DNA of 64,000 nt. Origin: a bacterium (lineage in GTDB: Bacteria; Myxococcota_A; Polyangia; Nannocystales; Nannocystaceae). The notes under the pieces are model-generated. The model made no database searches. It was given only the letters and a program-made list of their open reading frames with translations, and was not told the DNA's origin. The position numbers and the translations under genes were made by a program. The DNA is taken from positions 124,001 to 188,000 of the forward strand of contig JANSYI010000008.1 of the NCBI GenBank assembly GCA_024742475.1, read 5' to 3'. This document shows positions 17,740-26,340 of the stretch, piece after piece; the first letter of the stretch is position 1; every line of letters starts with the position of its first letter.

Positions 17740-18381
17740 ATGCGCCGCTTCTCCCTCGGCCTGGTCGCCCTCGCCCTCGCCTGCACACCCGACGTGCACG
17801 TTCACGTCTACGACGACGACGGCGACGACACCGACGGGCAGGCCGACACCGACTCGGGCTTCGGGCCCTCTGGCAACGACTCCAACGCCTCCGCGTCCGG
17901 CAACGACTCCAGCGCCTCCGCGTCCGGCAACGACTCCAACCCCACCGCGTCCGGCAACGACTCCGATCCGACCACCGACAGCGACACGTCCGCCCCCACC
18001 ACCGGCGATGACACGTCCGACACGGGCTCCTCGGGTGGCGGCATCGTCGACCAGTACCCGCAGCCCGAGGGCGGCGCCTGCCCCGACGGCTTCGGCTACA
18101 ACGCCGACGGCACCTTCGAGTTCTGCGGCCCGCCCTGCGGAGAGGGCGACAGCTGCCCCGACACCGCCAGCGGCAACGTCCTGACCAGCTGCGTCTTCAA
18201 CCCCGACAGCTCGATGGACCCGTGCATGGCGGGCATGTGCGAGAACCCCGACGAGACGTGCTTCGCCAACCAGTGCATGCTCCCGGCCACGCACTGCGCC
18301 CCCTTGTGCAGCACCGGCGACGCCGTCTGCCCCGACGGCATGGAGTGCACCACGAACGACGTGTGCCGGTTCCCGATGTAG
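17740..18381 (+). CDS. Cys-rich lipoprotein with SGND repeats
   Basis: 213 residues. Signal ends ALALAC. A linker with VHVHVYDDDGDD comes first, then four 9-residue SGNDSxxxA-type repeats and more Asp/Thr. The C-terminal 100 residues carry twelve Cys in closely spaced pairs (FCGPPCGEGDSC; CMAGMCENPDETC) and are probably held by disulphides. Function unknown. TAGCTT lies six bases before ATG 17740. Confidence 0.85.
   Translation: MRRFSLGLVALALACTPDVHVHVYDDDGDDTDGQADTDSGFGPSGNDSNASASGNDSSASASGNDSNPTASGNDSDPTTDSDTSAPTTGDDTSDTGSSGGGIVDQYPQPEGGACPDGFGYNADGTFEFCGPPCGEGDSCPDTASGNVLTSCVFNPDSSMDPCMAGMCENPDETCFANQCMLPATHCAPLCSTGDAVCPDGMECTTNDVCRFPM
17869..17976 (+). repeat. four 27-base tandem repeats
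   Basis: Units begin at 17869, 17896, 17923 and 17950, each starting TCxGGCAACGACTCC. Units 1 and 2 differ by two bases. They encode the SGND linker. Confidence 0.85.
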
Positions 18382-18397
18382 CGGCGAGCTGGCCTCG

Positions 18398-19078
18398 CTA
18401 GGAGCCGAACTTCACCGTGACGCCGAGCTCCCAGCCGTGGACCAAGAAGCGCTCGTCGGCGTTGACGTAGGCGGTCGGCACGTAGCCCGTGTGCACGTAC
18501 GTTCGGCCGATCTGAAACTGGGGCCCCATCGCCCCGCCGAACCACCCGGTGACCGGCACGCCCCGCGCGGCGGAGACCTGGGTACGGACGCGGGCATAGA
18601 AGGCAAACCATCGGCGGTAGACGGCGCCTCCGAGGCCGCCGTAGCCACCCCCGGCGGGACGCTCGAACCACGCGCGCCCGTCGTAGTTGCAGACGTTGTC
18701 CGCGATGAGACCGGTCGAAGGCTCGAGGCGACAAAGCGACCCACCGACGCCCGCGCCGAGTCCCGCCTCGAGGTCGCCGACCAGCTCGGCGTTGCCATGG
18801 CGACTGCGTCCCGTGAATCTTGGTCCGCCCGACACCATCACGCTGCTCTCGTGCATGTACTCGGCGTTGACGTCCACGCCGAGTCGGTCGTCGACGGCGT
18901 GCCCCACGTGCGCCGCGATCGATGGCGGGGCCTGGAAGTACGAGCCCGCTACGGTGACCTCGGTCTCCTCGGCCTTCAGCCGACCCGGAGCGCCGCCCAG
19001 AGATCCGCGGATCGGGGGAGCATATGTGCATCCGAGCGAGACGAAGGCGACGAGGATCGCCGCGTACCTGAGCGCCAT
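18398..19078 (-). CDS. outer-membrane-like lipoprotein
   Basis: 226 residues. Signal ends FVSLGC (Cys 17). The rest is rich in Gly, Tyr and alternating strands (VTVAGSYFQAPP; VNAEYMHESSVMVSGGPRF) and ends in a short strand with a terminal Ser, like a small beta barrel. Two Cys may form one disulphide. No family recognised. TACACT lies ten bases before ATG 19078. It is divergent from the kinase gene. Confidence 0.75.
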   Translation of the reverse strand: MALRYAAILVAFVSLGCTYAPPIRGSLGGAPGRLKAEETEVTVAGSYFQAPPSIAAHVGHAVDDRLGVDVNAEYMHESSVMVSGGPRFTGRSRHGNAELVGDLEAGLGAGVGGSLCRLEPSTGLIADNVCNYDGRAWFERPAGGGYGGLGGAVYRRWFAFYARVRTQVSAARGVPVTGWFGGAMGPQFQIGRTYVHTGYVPTAYVNADERFLVHGWELGVTVKFGS

Positions 19079-19129
19079 GGCCACATCCAGTGTACCAACC
19101 GTTCCGTGTCGTGAGATGGTGGGCGCGCA

Positions 19130-21787
19130 GTGTCGACCGACGAGCAACCGCCTGCGGGCCTCGACGACACTCTGGCCGCGGACTCCGTGAACGCCGAGCC
19201 CGCGGGCCCGGGGCGCTCGCCCAGCCAACAGCGGCTGCACGAGGAGGTACGCGGGCGGTTGTTCGAAGGCAAGGCGCCGTCGCGGTCGTTCGAGCCCGGG
19301 GCGATGGTCGCAGGTCGCTACCAGATCGTCGGCCTGCTCGGCACCGGAGGCATGGGAGAGGTATTTCGGGCCCGCGACCTGGTGCTCGACGAGGACGTCG
19401 CCATCAAGTTCCTGCCCGAGGCGAGGGCCCACGACGAATCGTTCATGCGTCGCTTCGTCAACGAGGTCCGGCTGGCCCGACAGATCTCGCACCCGGCCGT
19501 GTGCCGCGTGCACGACATCGGCGAGGTCGACGGGCGGGCGTTCTTGTCGATGGAGTACATCGACGGCGAGGACCTGGCCTCGCTGCTGCGTCGCATCGGT
19601 CGACTCCCACCCGAGAAGGGCTACGAGCTGGCGCAGCAGCTGTGCGCAGGTTTGTCCGAGCTGCACAGCGCAGGTCTGCTCCACCGCGATCTCAAGCCCG
19701 CCAACATCATGATCGACGGCCACGGGCGCCTCAAGCTCGCCGACTTCGGGCTCGCGGCGGTTCGCGAGGAGCTACGGGCGAACGAGTATGGCGATGGCAC
19801 CCCGGCCTACATGGCCCCCGAGCAGCTCGAGGGGCGCGGGGTGTCCGAGCGCTCCGACATCTACGCGCTCGGCGTGGTGCTCTACGAGCTGCTCTCGGGT
19901 CGGCACCCGCACGAGGCCCGAGCCGGGGCGACGGGCGAGCGAGGACGGATCGACCGCACCGCGCCCGCGGTCGAGTTGGCGACGCGCGTGAGCGGGCTTG
20001 CCGAGGAGACCCTGGAGATCGTCGAGCGCTGCCTCGAGGACGAACCCGCGCAGCGCCCAGCCTCGGTCCTCGACGTCGCGGCAGCGCTGCCCGGCGGAGA
20101 CCCGATCGCGGCGGCGCTGCGAGCCGGTCGTGCGCCCTCGGTCGACGCAGTTGCGAACGCGAGCGCAGGCAGCGGCCTGCAGCCGTGGCAGGCATGGGGG
20201 CTGGCAGCCTTCACGGTTCTCGTGGCGGTGCTCTACGCGGGGCTGTGGTCGAAGCTCACCGTCTGGGGTGCTTCGGGGCCGCAGCTCGCTCCGGCCGTGC
20301 TCGAAGCCCGGGCCAAAGATGTGTTGTCGGAGCTCTCGGTCGAGCTCCCCGAGGGCGACGACATGCACCGGTTCTTCTACGACGCCGGTTTCCGCCGAGC
20401 GTCTCGCTCGCGGCGGTCGATCGCTCCGGACGGCTTCGCGCCCGTGCTCTTCGAGTACCGCGCGTCTCCGACCCGACTGGCTCGGGTGGGCTTGGTCGCC
20501 TCGGACGACGACCCTCCGATGAAGACGCCGGGCGAGGTCAGGGTGGTCCTCGACGTCCGTGGGCAACTCAGGGGGTTCGAGCGCGTCCCCCAGCCCGAAG
20601 GCTCGTCGACCGAGCCCGTCGACTGGCCTTCGGCGCTGTCGTGGAGTGGGCTCGTCGATCTCGAGTCCTCCAACGCGCGGGTCGTCCCTCCGCGTGCGCT
20701 CGATCAGCACGAGGCCTGGCAGGCTCGGCTCCGCGATGGCGACGAGACGGTCCGGGTCGAAGCCGCCTCCTGGAAGGGCCAGCCGGTGTGGCTGCGCGTC
20801 GAGGCCCCCTGGACGCCGTCGGACTCGGTGGCCTCCGCCGGCGGCCCGCGCCTGAGCACCGTTCAGACCGCAGTCGCCCTCGTCTTCTTTACGGTGCTCG
20901 TCCTGCTGGCACGCCGGATGGTCGTCCGCGACGAAGCCGACGTACGCGGGGCGCTTCGGGTGGCGATCACCCTGACGCTCCTGTTCTCCGGCGCAATGCT
21001 GCTCACTTCCTGGGTTGGGCAGACCAGCGGCATTCAGACTCTCTTCACGGCACTGTCCCAGGGGCTGCTCATCGGAGCCATCGCCCTGCTGGGCTACGCC
21101 GTGATCGAGCCCTACGGACGGCGACTCAATCCGAACGCGATGGTGTCGTGGATTCGGCTGACGCGGGGGCGCTGGCGAGATCCCGCGGTCGGGCGTGACG
21201 CCCTGATCGGAGCCGCACTCGGGGGCCTCATCGCCGCCCTGGTCTTGCTGCGGGTCTGGCTCGAGGGCGGTCAAGGCGCTCACTTCACCGAACTCGACGC
21301 GGTCGCCGGCCCCCGACACGCGCTGGGCGCAGTGCTGGGCGCGATTGGAATCGGTGCGTACGGCGTGATGCAGGTGTACGTACTCTTCCTCGCCCTGCGC
21401 TGGATCCTTCGGCGGACATCGTTCGCTGCCGCCGCGTTCGCGGCGCTGTGGACCGCACTCGAGGTCTCACGACTGACGTTCGAGGGCGGGACGCTGAGCA
21501 TCGCGGTCGGTGTCCTCGTCGCCGTCGCAACGTCACTCGTCGTGACCTTCGTACTCGTCCGACGCGGCCTGCTCACGCTGAGCATTCTGCAGGTCATGAT
21601 CAACCTCCTGCTCGCCGTACCGCTCACCCTCGACTTGTCCGGTTGGTACGCGGCGAGCTCGGTCCTCGTGCTCGGCACCATCGCCGTCGTCAGCGTCGTA
21701 TCCGTCTACGTCGCGCTGGGCGGCGGCCAGGCGCATGCAAACGCCGGCGCTCGCAGCCGAACCAGCGCTCGAGGACTCGCTGGCTGA
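19130..21787 (+). CDS. Ser/Thr protein kinase fused to a polytopic membrane domain
   Basis: 885 residues. The kinase domain spans about 63-330 with all key parts: glycine loop GTGGMGEV (71-78), Lys93, Glu112, HRDLKPAN (Asp187 in the catalytic loop), DFG (205-207) and APE (229-231), so it should be active. A transmembrane helix near 350 follows, then an extracytoplasmic region of about 210 residues, then roughly nine more hydrophobic segments to the end. Most bacterial Pkn kinases have one helix and a sensor. Here the C-terminus looks like a transporter or polytopic sensor. Start GTG 19130. Confidence 0.9.
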   Translation: MSTDEQPPAGLDDTLAADSVNAEPAGPGRSPSQQRLHEEVRGRLFEGKAPSRSFEPGAMVAGRYQIVGLLGTGGMGEVFRARDLVLDEDVAIKFLPEARAHDESFMRRFVNEVRLARQISHPAVCRVHDIGEVDGRAFLSMEYIDGEDLASLLRRIGRLPPEKGYELAQQLCAGLSELHSAGLLHRDLKPANIMIDGHGRLKLADFGLAAVREELRANEYGDGTPAYMAPEQLEGRGVSERSDIYALGVVLYELLSGRHPHEARAGATGERGRIDRTAPAVELATRVSGLAEETLEIVERCLEDEPAQRPASVLDVAAALPGGDPIAAALRAGRAPSVDAVANASAGSGLQPWQAWGLAAFTVLVAVLYAGLWSKLTVWGASGPQLAPAVLEARAKDVLSELSVELPEGDDMHRFFYDAGFRRASRSRRSIAPDGFAPVLFEYRASPTRLARVGLVASDDDPPMKTPGEVRVVLDVRGQLRGFERVPQPEGSSTEPVDWPSALSWSGLVDLESSNARVVPPRALDQHEAWQARLRDGDETVRVEAASWKGQPVWLRVEAPWTPSDSVASAGGPRLSTVQTAVALVFFTVLVLLARRMVVRDEADVRGALRVAITLTLLFSGAMLLTSWVGQTSGIQTLFTALSQGLLIGAIALLGYAVIEPYGRRLNPNAMVSWIRLTRGRWRDPAVGRDALIGAALGGLIAALVLLRVWLEGGQGAHFTELDAVAGPRHALGAVLGAIGIGAYGVMQVYVLFLALRWILRRTSFAAAAFAALWTALEVSRLTFEGGTLSIAVGVLVAVATSLVVTFVLVRRGLLTLSILQVMINLLLAVPLTLDLSGWYAASSVLVLGTIAVVSVVSVYVALGGGQAHANAGARSRTSARGLAG

Positions 21788-21882
21788 CCAGACCGTCATC
21801 GCCGCCACCTTCAGTGCTGCAGACCCCGTCCGCATCCGACGGTCGTTGACACTCCGCCGTGGCCGGACCGAGTCTGAGACCG

Positions 21883-22482
21883 ATGTCGAGGCTGATTCGA
21901 ATGCTTGGGTGCGCATGCCTGGCGGTGACCGGGTGCGATGATGGGGACGGCGGAGACGAAGGGCCCGTAGCAGATACCGAGACGACCTCGATGCCTGCCG
22001 TCAGCACCACCGAAGACGAAGACGAACCCGGAACGTCGAGCCCATCGCCGAGCACGACCGATGAGCAAGGCAGCACCGGCATGGACGACACCCCCACATC
22101 CGCCGCGCCCGACACGACGGGGACCCCTGGAACGAGCACCGGAGGCGAGGCGTCCGGCGAGAGCAGCACGGGCGGTGAGGCGGGATTCGACGAGGAGTTC
22201 GTCTGGGTGGCGAGCTTCCTGCGCGACAACTGCGTGACGTGCCACGCCAACGACGCCAACGGCAACCTCGTTCTACCGACCGCGAAGATCGACGACGAAG
22301 AGGTTCGTGCGGCTCTCGAGGGGATCGAGGCGACGACGGGTCTGTTGTTGGTCGAGCCGTTCGATCGCAACGCAAGCCAGACGTACCTGCAGATCACCAA
22401 CGAGTTCGGAGCCCAGTTCCCGGTCGAGGACACCGACCGATTCGGCGCCTGGATCGACGCTGGGGCCCCGTACCTGAAATGA
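21883..22482 (+). CDS. lipoprotein with a single c-type heme site
   Basis: 199 residues. Signal ends AVTGC. After a long Thr/Ser/Glu linker (20-100) the folded part has CVTCH, a covalent heme-binding CxxCH motif, near residue 120, then TYLQITNEFGAQFP and an AWIDAGAPYL end, as in short cytochrome-like domains of planctomycetes and myxobacteria. It would carry electrons in the envelope. A GTG at 21859 also gives an in-frame start (8 residues longer). Confidence 0.8.
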   Translation: MSRLIRMLGCACLAVTGCDDGDGGDEGPVADTETTSMPAVSTTEDEDEPGTSSPSPSTTDEQGSTGMDDTPTSAAPDTTGTPGTSTGGEASGESSTGGEAGFDEEFVWVASFLRDNCVTCHANDANGNLVLPTAKIDDEEVRAALEGIEATTGLLLVEPFDRNASQTYLQITNEFGAQFPVEDTDRFGAWIDAGAPYLK

Positions 22483-22493
22483 CCCGCAGACGT

Positions 22494-22518
22494 CGAACTT
22501 CGCGTTCAACGAAGTTCG
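22494..22518. terminator. bidirectional hairpin between convergent genes
   Basis: CGAACTTCG and CGAAGTTCG form a perfect 9-base stem with a 7-base loop, between the 3' ends of the heme lipoprotein and the LOG-family gene. There is no T-run on either side. Confidence 0.55.
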
Positions 22519-22531
22519 GCCGCTCTGAGGT

Positions 22532-23668
22532 TCACTCCGCGGGCACGTAGTCGAGAATGCGCCGCACGATCTCGTCCTCGTCGTCGGTCAGATGCAGCAG
22601 CGCTCCGTAATCATGACCTTCGGAGACATGCTGCAACAGCGGCCAGACGGGGCGAGTCTTCGTCCAGTGCTCGGTGCCGAGGAAGACCATCGGCGCGGGT
22701 GGGCCGTACGATTTGTAATGGTTCTGCGCCGCGTCCTGGAAGATCTCCTGGGTCGTGCCTGCGCTGCCGGGGGAGAACACGACGCCGTGGTTGGCGACGG
22801 CGAGCAGCCCCTCTTCGCGGACGCTGTTGGCGAAGTACTTGGCGATCAGGGTCGCGAAGGCGGCCGGCGGCTCGTGGCCGTAGTGCCAGGTCGGGATGCC
22901 GAGGCTGTCGTAGCGCACCGGATTCGGTAGGGGAAGCTGCGCGCGCACACGCATCGCGCGATGCAGCCAGTCGGGGTCGGCGTACTCCTTGCCTGGCTCC
23001 GCGCCGTCGGGCCGCACCGAGAGAACCTCGAGCGCCCGCTCGAGCGTGGCGTCGTCGTCGAAGTTGGCCAGATACGCACCGAGGTGCGTCGCCTCCATCG
23101 CGCCAGGCCCACCGCCCGAGAGCATCAGGTACCCCTCACGCGTGAGCCGTCGAGCGATGCGGGCCACCGCCGCGTACATCGGGTCCCTGCGCTCCATGCC
23201 GTGCCCTCCCATGATCGCCACGACCTTGCGGCCGGCGAGCACCTCTTCGAGCGCGTCGGTGATGCTGTGGTCGTGCAGCCGCTGCGCGAGCGTGACGGCG
23301 ATCGACGAGGGTTGATACGAGCCGTGTTCGAGGTATTGCTCGTAGATCCTGTTGTCGAGCGTGGTCAGGTGCGCCGCCGGGTCGTCGACGTCGAAGTCGG
23401 GGAACAGCTCGTCGGGGGTGTACAGCGCGCGCCGATGGCTCGAGAACAAGAACGCCTCGGAGTTCTTCAGCACCGTCGCCCCCGAGTTCACGAGATGCCC
23501 CGCCTCGGCATCGGTCATCGTGCAGCCCAAGAACAGCGACTCCGGAAAGACCTGCGTGCCGAAGACGTCGGCGTGTGGGGTGAGGTCGAGAGCCTGCACG
23601 GCGGCGGGCTCACGGTCGTCCTCGGCCAGCCAGCGCTTTAGGTCTTCGAGCGTCTCGATCTCTCGCAT
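22532..23668 (-). CDS. LOG-family nucleotide phosphoribohydrolase
   Basis: 378 residues, cytoplasmic. The LOG signature is split as usual: SGGGPGAMEA (Rossmann loop and catalytic Glu) and PGSAGTTQE (the PGGxGTxxE block, with Ser for the second Gly). Such enzymes cut the base from nucleoside monophosphates; plant LOG makes free cytokinins and E. coli PpnN recycles purine nucleotides. The extra N-terminal 170 residues suggest the PpnN-type long form. Start ATG 23668 gives MREIETLEDL; an upstream extension to 23725 is unlikely. Confidence 0.85.
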   Translation of the reverse strand: MREIETLEDLKRWLAEDDREPAAVQALDLTPHADVFGTQVFPESLFLGCTMTDAEAGHLVNSGATVLKNSEAFLFSSHRRALYTPDELFPDFDVDDPAAHLTTLDNRIYEQYLEHGSYQPSSIAVTLAQRLHDHSITDALEEVLAGRKVVAIMGGHGMERRDPMYAAVARIARRLTREGYLMLSGGGPGAMEATHLGAYLANFDDDATLERALEVLSVRPDGAEPGKEYADPDWLHRAMRVRAQLPLPNPVRYDSLGIPTWHYGHEPPAAFATLIAKYFANSVREEGLLAVANHGVVFSPGSAGTTQEIFQDAAQNHYKSYGPPAPMVFLGTEHWTKTRPVWPLLQHVSEGHDYGALLHLTDDEDEIVRRILDYVPAE

Positions 23669-23756
23669 CGCGCTGCAGGCTGCGCGTGACGAGGAGAGAT
23701 GACAAGCCCGGCGGGCCGGATTCAAACAAAACTACCACTAAAGACCAACTTTACTG

Positions 23757-23762
23757 TACTCT
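23757..23762 (+). promoter_or_regulatory. -10-like TACTCT, leaderless start
   Basis: Seven bases before ATG 23770. The 60 bases before it are unusually AT-rich for this window. Confidence 0.5.
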
Positions 23763-23769
23763 CGGCGCG

Positions 23770-24705
23770 ATGTTGCGCAGACTCTTCACGTTGGGGCTCG
23801 CGCTCCCGGCATGCGGCTCGGTCGTCGACTTTCCGAACGTCGACGGCTCCACGGGCTCGTCCGCCGAGTCGAGCTCGGGTCCCGATGCAGCGACCAGCGC
23901 GGCCCCAGACCCGACCTCGAGTCCAGTCCCCACCACGAGCAGCCCGACGACGGGCCCCGACCCGACGACGTCGGCGAGTACAGAAGGCTCGTCCGAGAGC
24001 GACGGATGCGACTTCCTCGACTGCGACGACACCGATTCGCCCCCAGACGTAGGGTGCGACATCTGGGAGCAGAACTGCGCCGAAGGTGAGAAGTGCACCG
24101 CCTATGCGAACGATGGCGGCGCCGCCTGGAATGACACCCGGTGCGTGCCCATCGTGGACGACCCCGGTGGCCTGTACGAGCCATGCACCGTGGAAGAGTC
24201 GGGGGTGTCGGGTATCGATACGTGCGACCTCGGCTTGATGTGCTGGAATGTGACCGAGGAGCTGACCGGGACGTGCCAGGGCCTGTGCCAGGGTTCCCGA
24301 CAGGACCCAACATGCGAGGACGAGTCGGCCGTCTGCGCCGTCAGTGGCGACGCCACACTCCCGTTGTGTCTGTCCCGTTGCGATCCGCTCGACCCGGACA
24401 CCTGCGCGCGCAACGAAGGCTGTTATCCGACCGGGTACGGGCTGTTGTGTATTCCGGATGCCAGCGGCAGGCTCGGCGGCGCGTTCGACCAATGCGAGTA
24501 CGTCAACGCCTGCGACCCCGGCCTCTCGTGCGTGGGCGCCGACGTCGTGCCCGGGTGTGAAAGCAACAGCTGCTGCACGCCGTTTTGCGACCTCGCCGAT
24601 CCGGTCTGCCCGGAGATGACGACGTGCGTCCCGTTCTTCGAGCCGGGTCAGGTACCCGACGGGTTCGAGTCGGAGCTCGGGCTGTGCGCAGCCGAGCCAG
24701 CCTAG
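23770..24705 (+). CDS. Cys-rich lipoprotein, first of a tandem pair
   Basis: 311 residues. Signal ends LALPAC. A Ser/Thr/Pro linker (25-85) leads to a domain with about 24 Cys. It contains DIWEQNCAEGEKC, TRCVPI, LYEPCTVE, GLMCWN, GLCQGS, NEGCYPT and CCTPFCDLADPVCP. The WEQNC...EGEKC pattern is frequent in secreted proteins of this group, with no known activity. It is nearly the same as the next gene, residue block by residue block. Confidence 0.85.
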   Translation: MLRRLFTLGLALPACGSVVDFPNVDGSTGSSAESSSGPDAATSAAPDPTSSPVPTTSSPTTGPDPTTSASTEGSSESDGCDFLDCDDTDSPPDVGCDIWEQNCAEGEKCTAYANDGGAAWNDTRCVPIVDDPGGLYEPCTVEESGVSGIDTCDLGLMCWNVTEELTGTCQGLCQGSRQDPTCEDESAVCAVSGDATLPLCLSRCDPLDPDTCARNEGCYPTGYGLLCIPDASGRLGGAFDQCEYVNACDPGLSCVGADVVPGCESNSCCTPFCDLADPVCPEMTTCVPFFEPGQVPDGFESELGLCAAEPA

Positions 24706-24788
24706 CGCAGCCCTTCGTGACGACACCCGCCGGCAGCGACTCAACCAAAGCCAAGTCCCAAGACATGCTCTCCCAAACACACGACGCA

Positions 24789-25736
24789 GTGATCCGCAGA
24801 CTCTTCACGTTCGGGCTCGCGCTCCCGCTCACCGCATGCGGCTCGGTCGTCGACTTTCCGAACGTGGACGGCTCCACCGGCTCCTCCGCCGAGTCGACCT
24901 CGGGGCCCGACGTAGCGACCAGCGCGGCGCCGGACCCGACCTCGAATCCAGTCCCCACCACCAGCACCCCGACGACGGGCCCCGGCCCCGACCCGACGAC
25001 GTCGGCGGGCGCCGAAGGCTCGTCCGAGAGCGGCGGATGCTTCTTCCTCGACTGCGAGGACACCGAGTCTCCCCCGGCCATCGAGTGCAGCATCTGGGAG
25101 CAGAACTGCCCCGAGGGCGAAAAGTGCAGCCCGTGGGCCAACGACGGCGGCAATTGGTGGAACGCGACGCGCTGCGTGCCGATCGCCGGAAACCCCGACG
25201 GTCTCTACGAGCCCTGCACCGTCGAGGACACCGCGACCTCGGGCCTCGACTCCTGCGACTTCGGCATGATGTGCTGGAACATCTCGGAGGAGCTCACGGG
25301 CACCTGTCACGGGCTGTGCCAGGGCTCGGAGCAGGCGCCCACCTGCGCGGACGACAACGCGACGTGCGTCGTCGGGGCGGACAGCGTCATTCCGCTATGC
25401 CTGCCCAACTGCAACCCGCTCGACCCAGACTCGTGCGGACCCACCGAAGGCTGCTACCCCACCAACTCCGGGGACTTCCACTGTGTGCCCGACGCCTCGG
25501 GCAAGCTCGGAGGCGTCCTCGACGAGTGCCAGTTCGTCAACGCCTGCGACCCTGGCCTCTTCTGCGCGCCCGCCAGCGTCGTGAGCGAATGCGAGGGAAC
25601 CGGCTGTTGCATGCCCTTCTGCAGCCTCGCCGAGCCGGTCTGCCCGGAGATGACCTCGTGCGTCCCGTTCTTTGCCGAAGGTGAAGTCCCTCCCGGGTAT
25701 GAGGACCTCGGCGCGTGCATCTCAGACCCAGCATAG
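24789..25736 (+). CDS. Cys-rich lipoprotein, second of a tandem pair
   Basis: 315 residues and clearly a copy of the previous gene: the signal (RRLFTFGLALPLTAC), the CGSVVDFPNVDGSTGSSAES block and all Cys motifs are kept. The copies also share some upstream DNA, so the repeat unit included the promoter region. I chose GTG 24789 because it aligns with ATG 23770 of the first copy; ATG 24765 is also in frame. Confidence 0.85.
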   Translation: MIRRLFTFGLALPLTACGSVVDFPNVDGSTGSSAESTSGPDVATSAAPDPTSNPVPTTSTPTTGPGPDPTTSAGAEGSSESGGCFFLDCEDTESPPAIECSIWEQNCPEGEKCSPWANDGGNWWNATRCVPIAGNPDGLYEPCTVEDTATSGLDSCDFGMMCWNISEELTGTCHGLCQGSEQAPTCADDNATCVVGADSVIPLCLPNCNPLDPDSCGPTEGCYPTNSGDFHCVPDASGKLGGVLDECQFVNACDPGLFCAPASVVSECEGTGCCMPFCSLAEPVCPEMTSCVPFFAEGEVPPGYEDLGACISDPA

Positions 25737-25740
25737 CCGG

Positions 25741-25762
25741 GGGTGTGCGGTGCCGGGCACCC
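25741..25762. terminator. possible hairpin between convergent genes
   Basis: GGTGC-CGG-GCACC (25749-25761), or alternatively GGGTG with CACCC, lies between the lipoprotein and hemerythrin genes. The stem is short. Confidence 0.35.
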
Positions 25763-25791
25763 GCCCGTCAGCGCCCAGCACGATCGAACCT

Positions 25792-26229
25792 CTACATGCG
25801 CGGATGAGCCTCGACGAAGACCTCGTTGAGGGACTCCTTGCGCTCGTCGTCGAGCACGCGGCCGGCAGCTTGAAAGATCTCGTGCTCCTCCTCCTCGAGG
25901 TGGTGCAGCACCTTGTGCTTGAGGCGGTCGAACGTGGCGAGCCAGCGAGGGTTGGACATCTCCATCTCCTCCAGCTGCTCGACGATATCGTCGATATCCT
26001 TGTGTTCGGCCACGGAGTGGCGCGCTTTCTCCTGGCCGCCGTCTGCCGACATCATCGCGGCGTACAGCGACTTTTCCTCGGCCATCGCGTGCTCCTCGAG
26101 CTCGCGCTTGAGGCGGGCGAAGAGCTCGCGGCGGCCCTCGCTGTCGCCCTTGGTCTTGCCGACGAGGTCGAGCAGGGTGCGTTGTTTGTCGTGGTCTTCG
26201 CGTAGCGTTTTGAAAATCTCAGCGGACAT
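25792..26229 (-). CDS. hemerythrin-like (HHE) domain protein
   Basis: 145 residues, all helical, cytoplasmic. Diiron ligands are placed as in HHE domains: DHDKQ (His near 13), EEHAMAEE (His near 47), AEHKDID (His near 76) and HHLEEEEHEIF (His near 110 with Glu). Such proteins bind oxygen or nitric oxide, or sense them. It lies beside, and divergent from, the MscS channel gene. Confidence 0.9.
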   Translation of the reverse strand: MSAEIFKTLREDHDKQRTLLDLVGKTKGDSEGRRELFARLKRELEEHAMAEEKSLYAAMMSADGGQEKARHSVAEHKDIDDIVEQLEEMEMSNPRWLATFDRLKHKVLHHLEEEEHEIFQAAGRVLDDERKESLNEVFVEAHPRM

Positions 26230-26340
26230 GTGGAGGGGTATTGCGAATGCCGTGCCATGTCGATCTTTTCACCGACGCAACGATTGCACGGCGCCGGCGG
26301 CTCTCTAGGCTCCCCGCGCACCAGCCGAAAGGACCCCCTC

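Noticed and set aside
16078..18294. A 738-codon minus-strand frame across four lipoprotein genes
   Set aside because: It covers several well-supported genes with their own promoters and signal peptides. GC bias at third positions explains the open frame.
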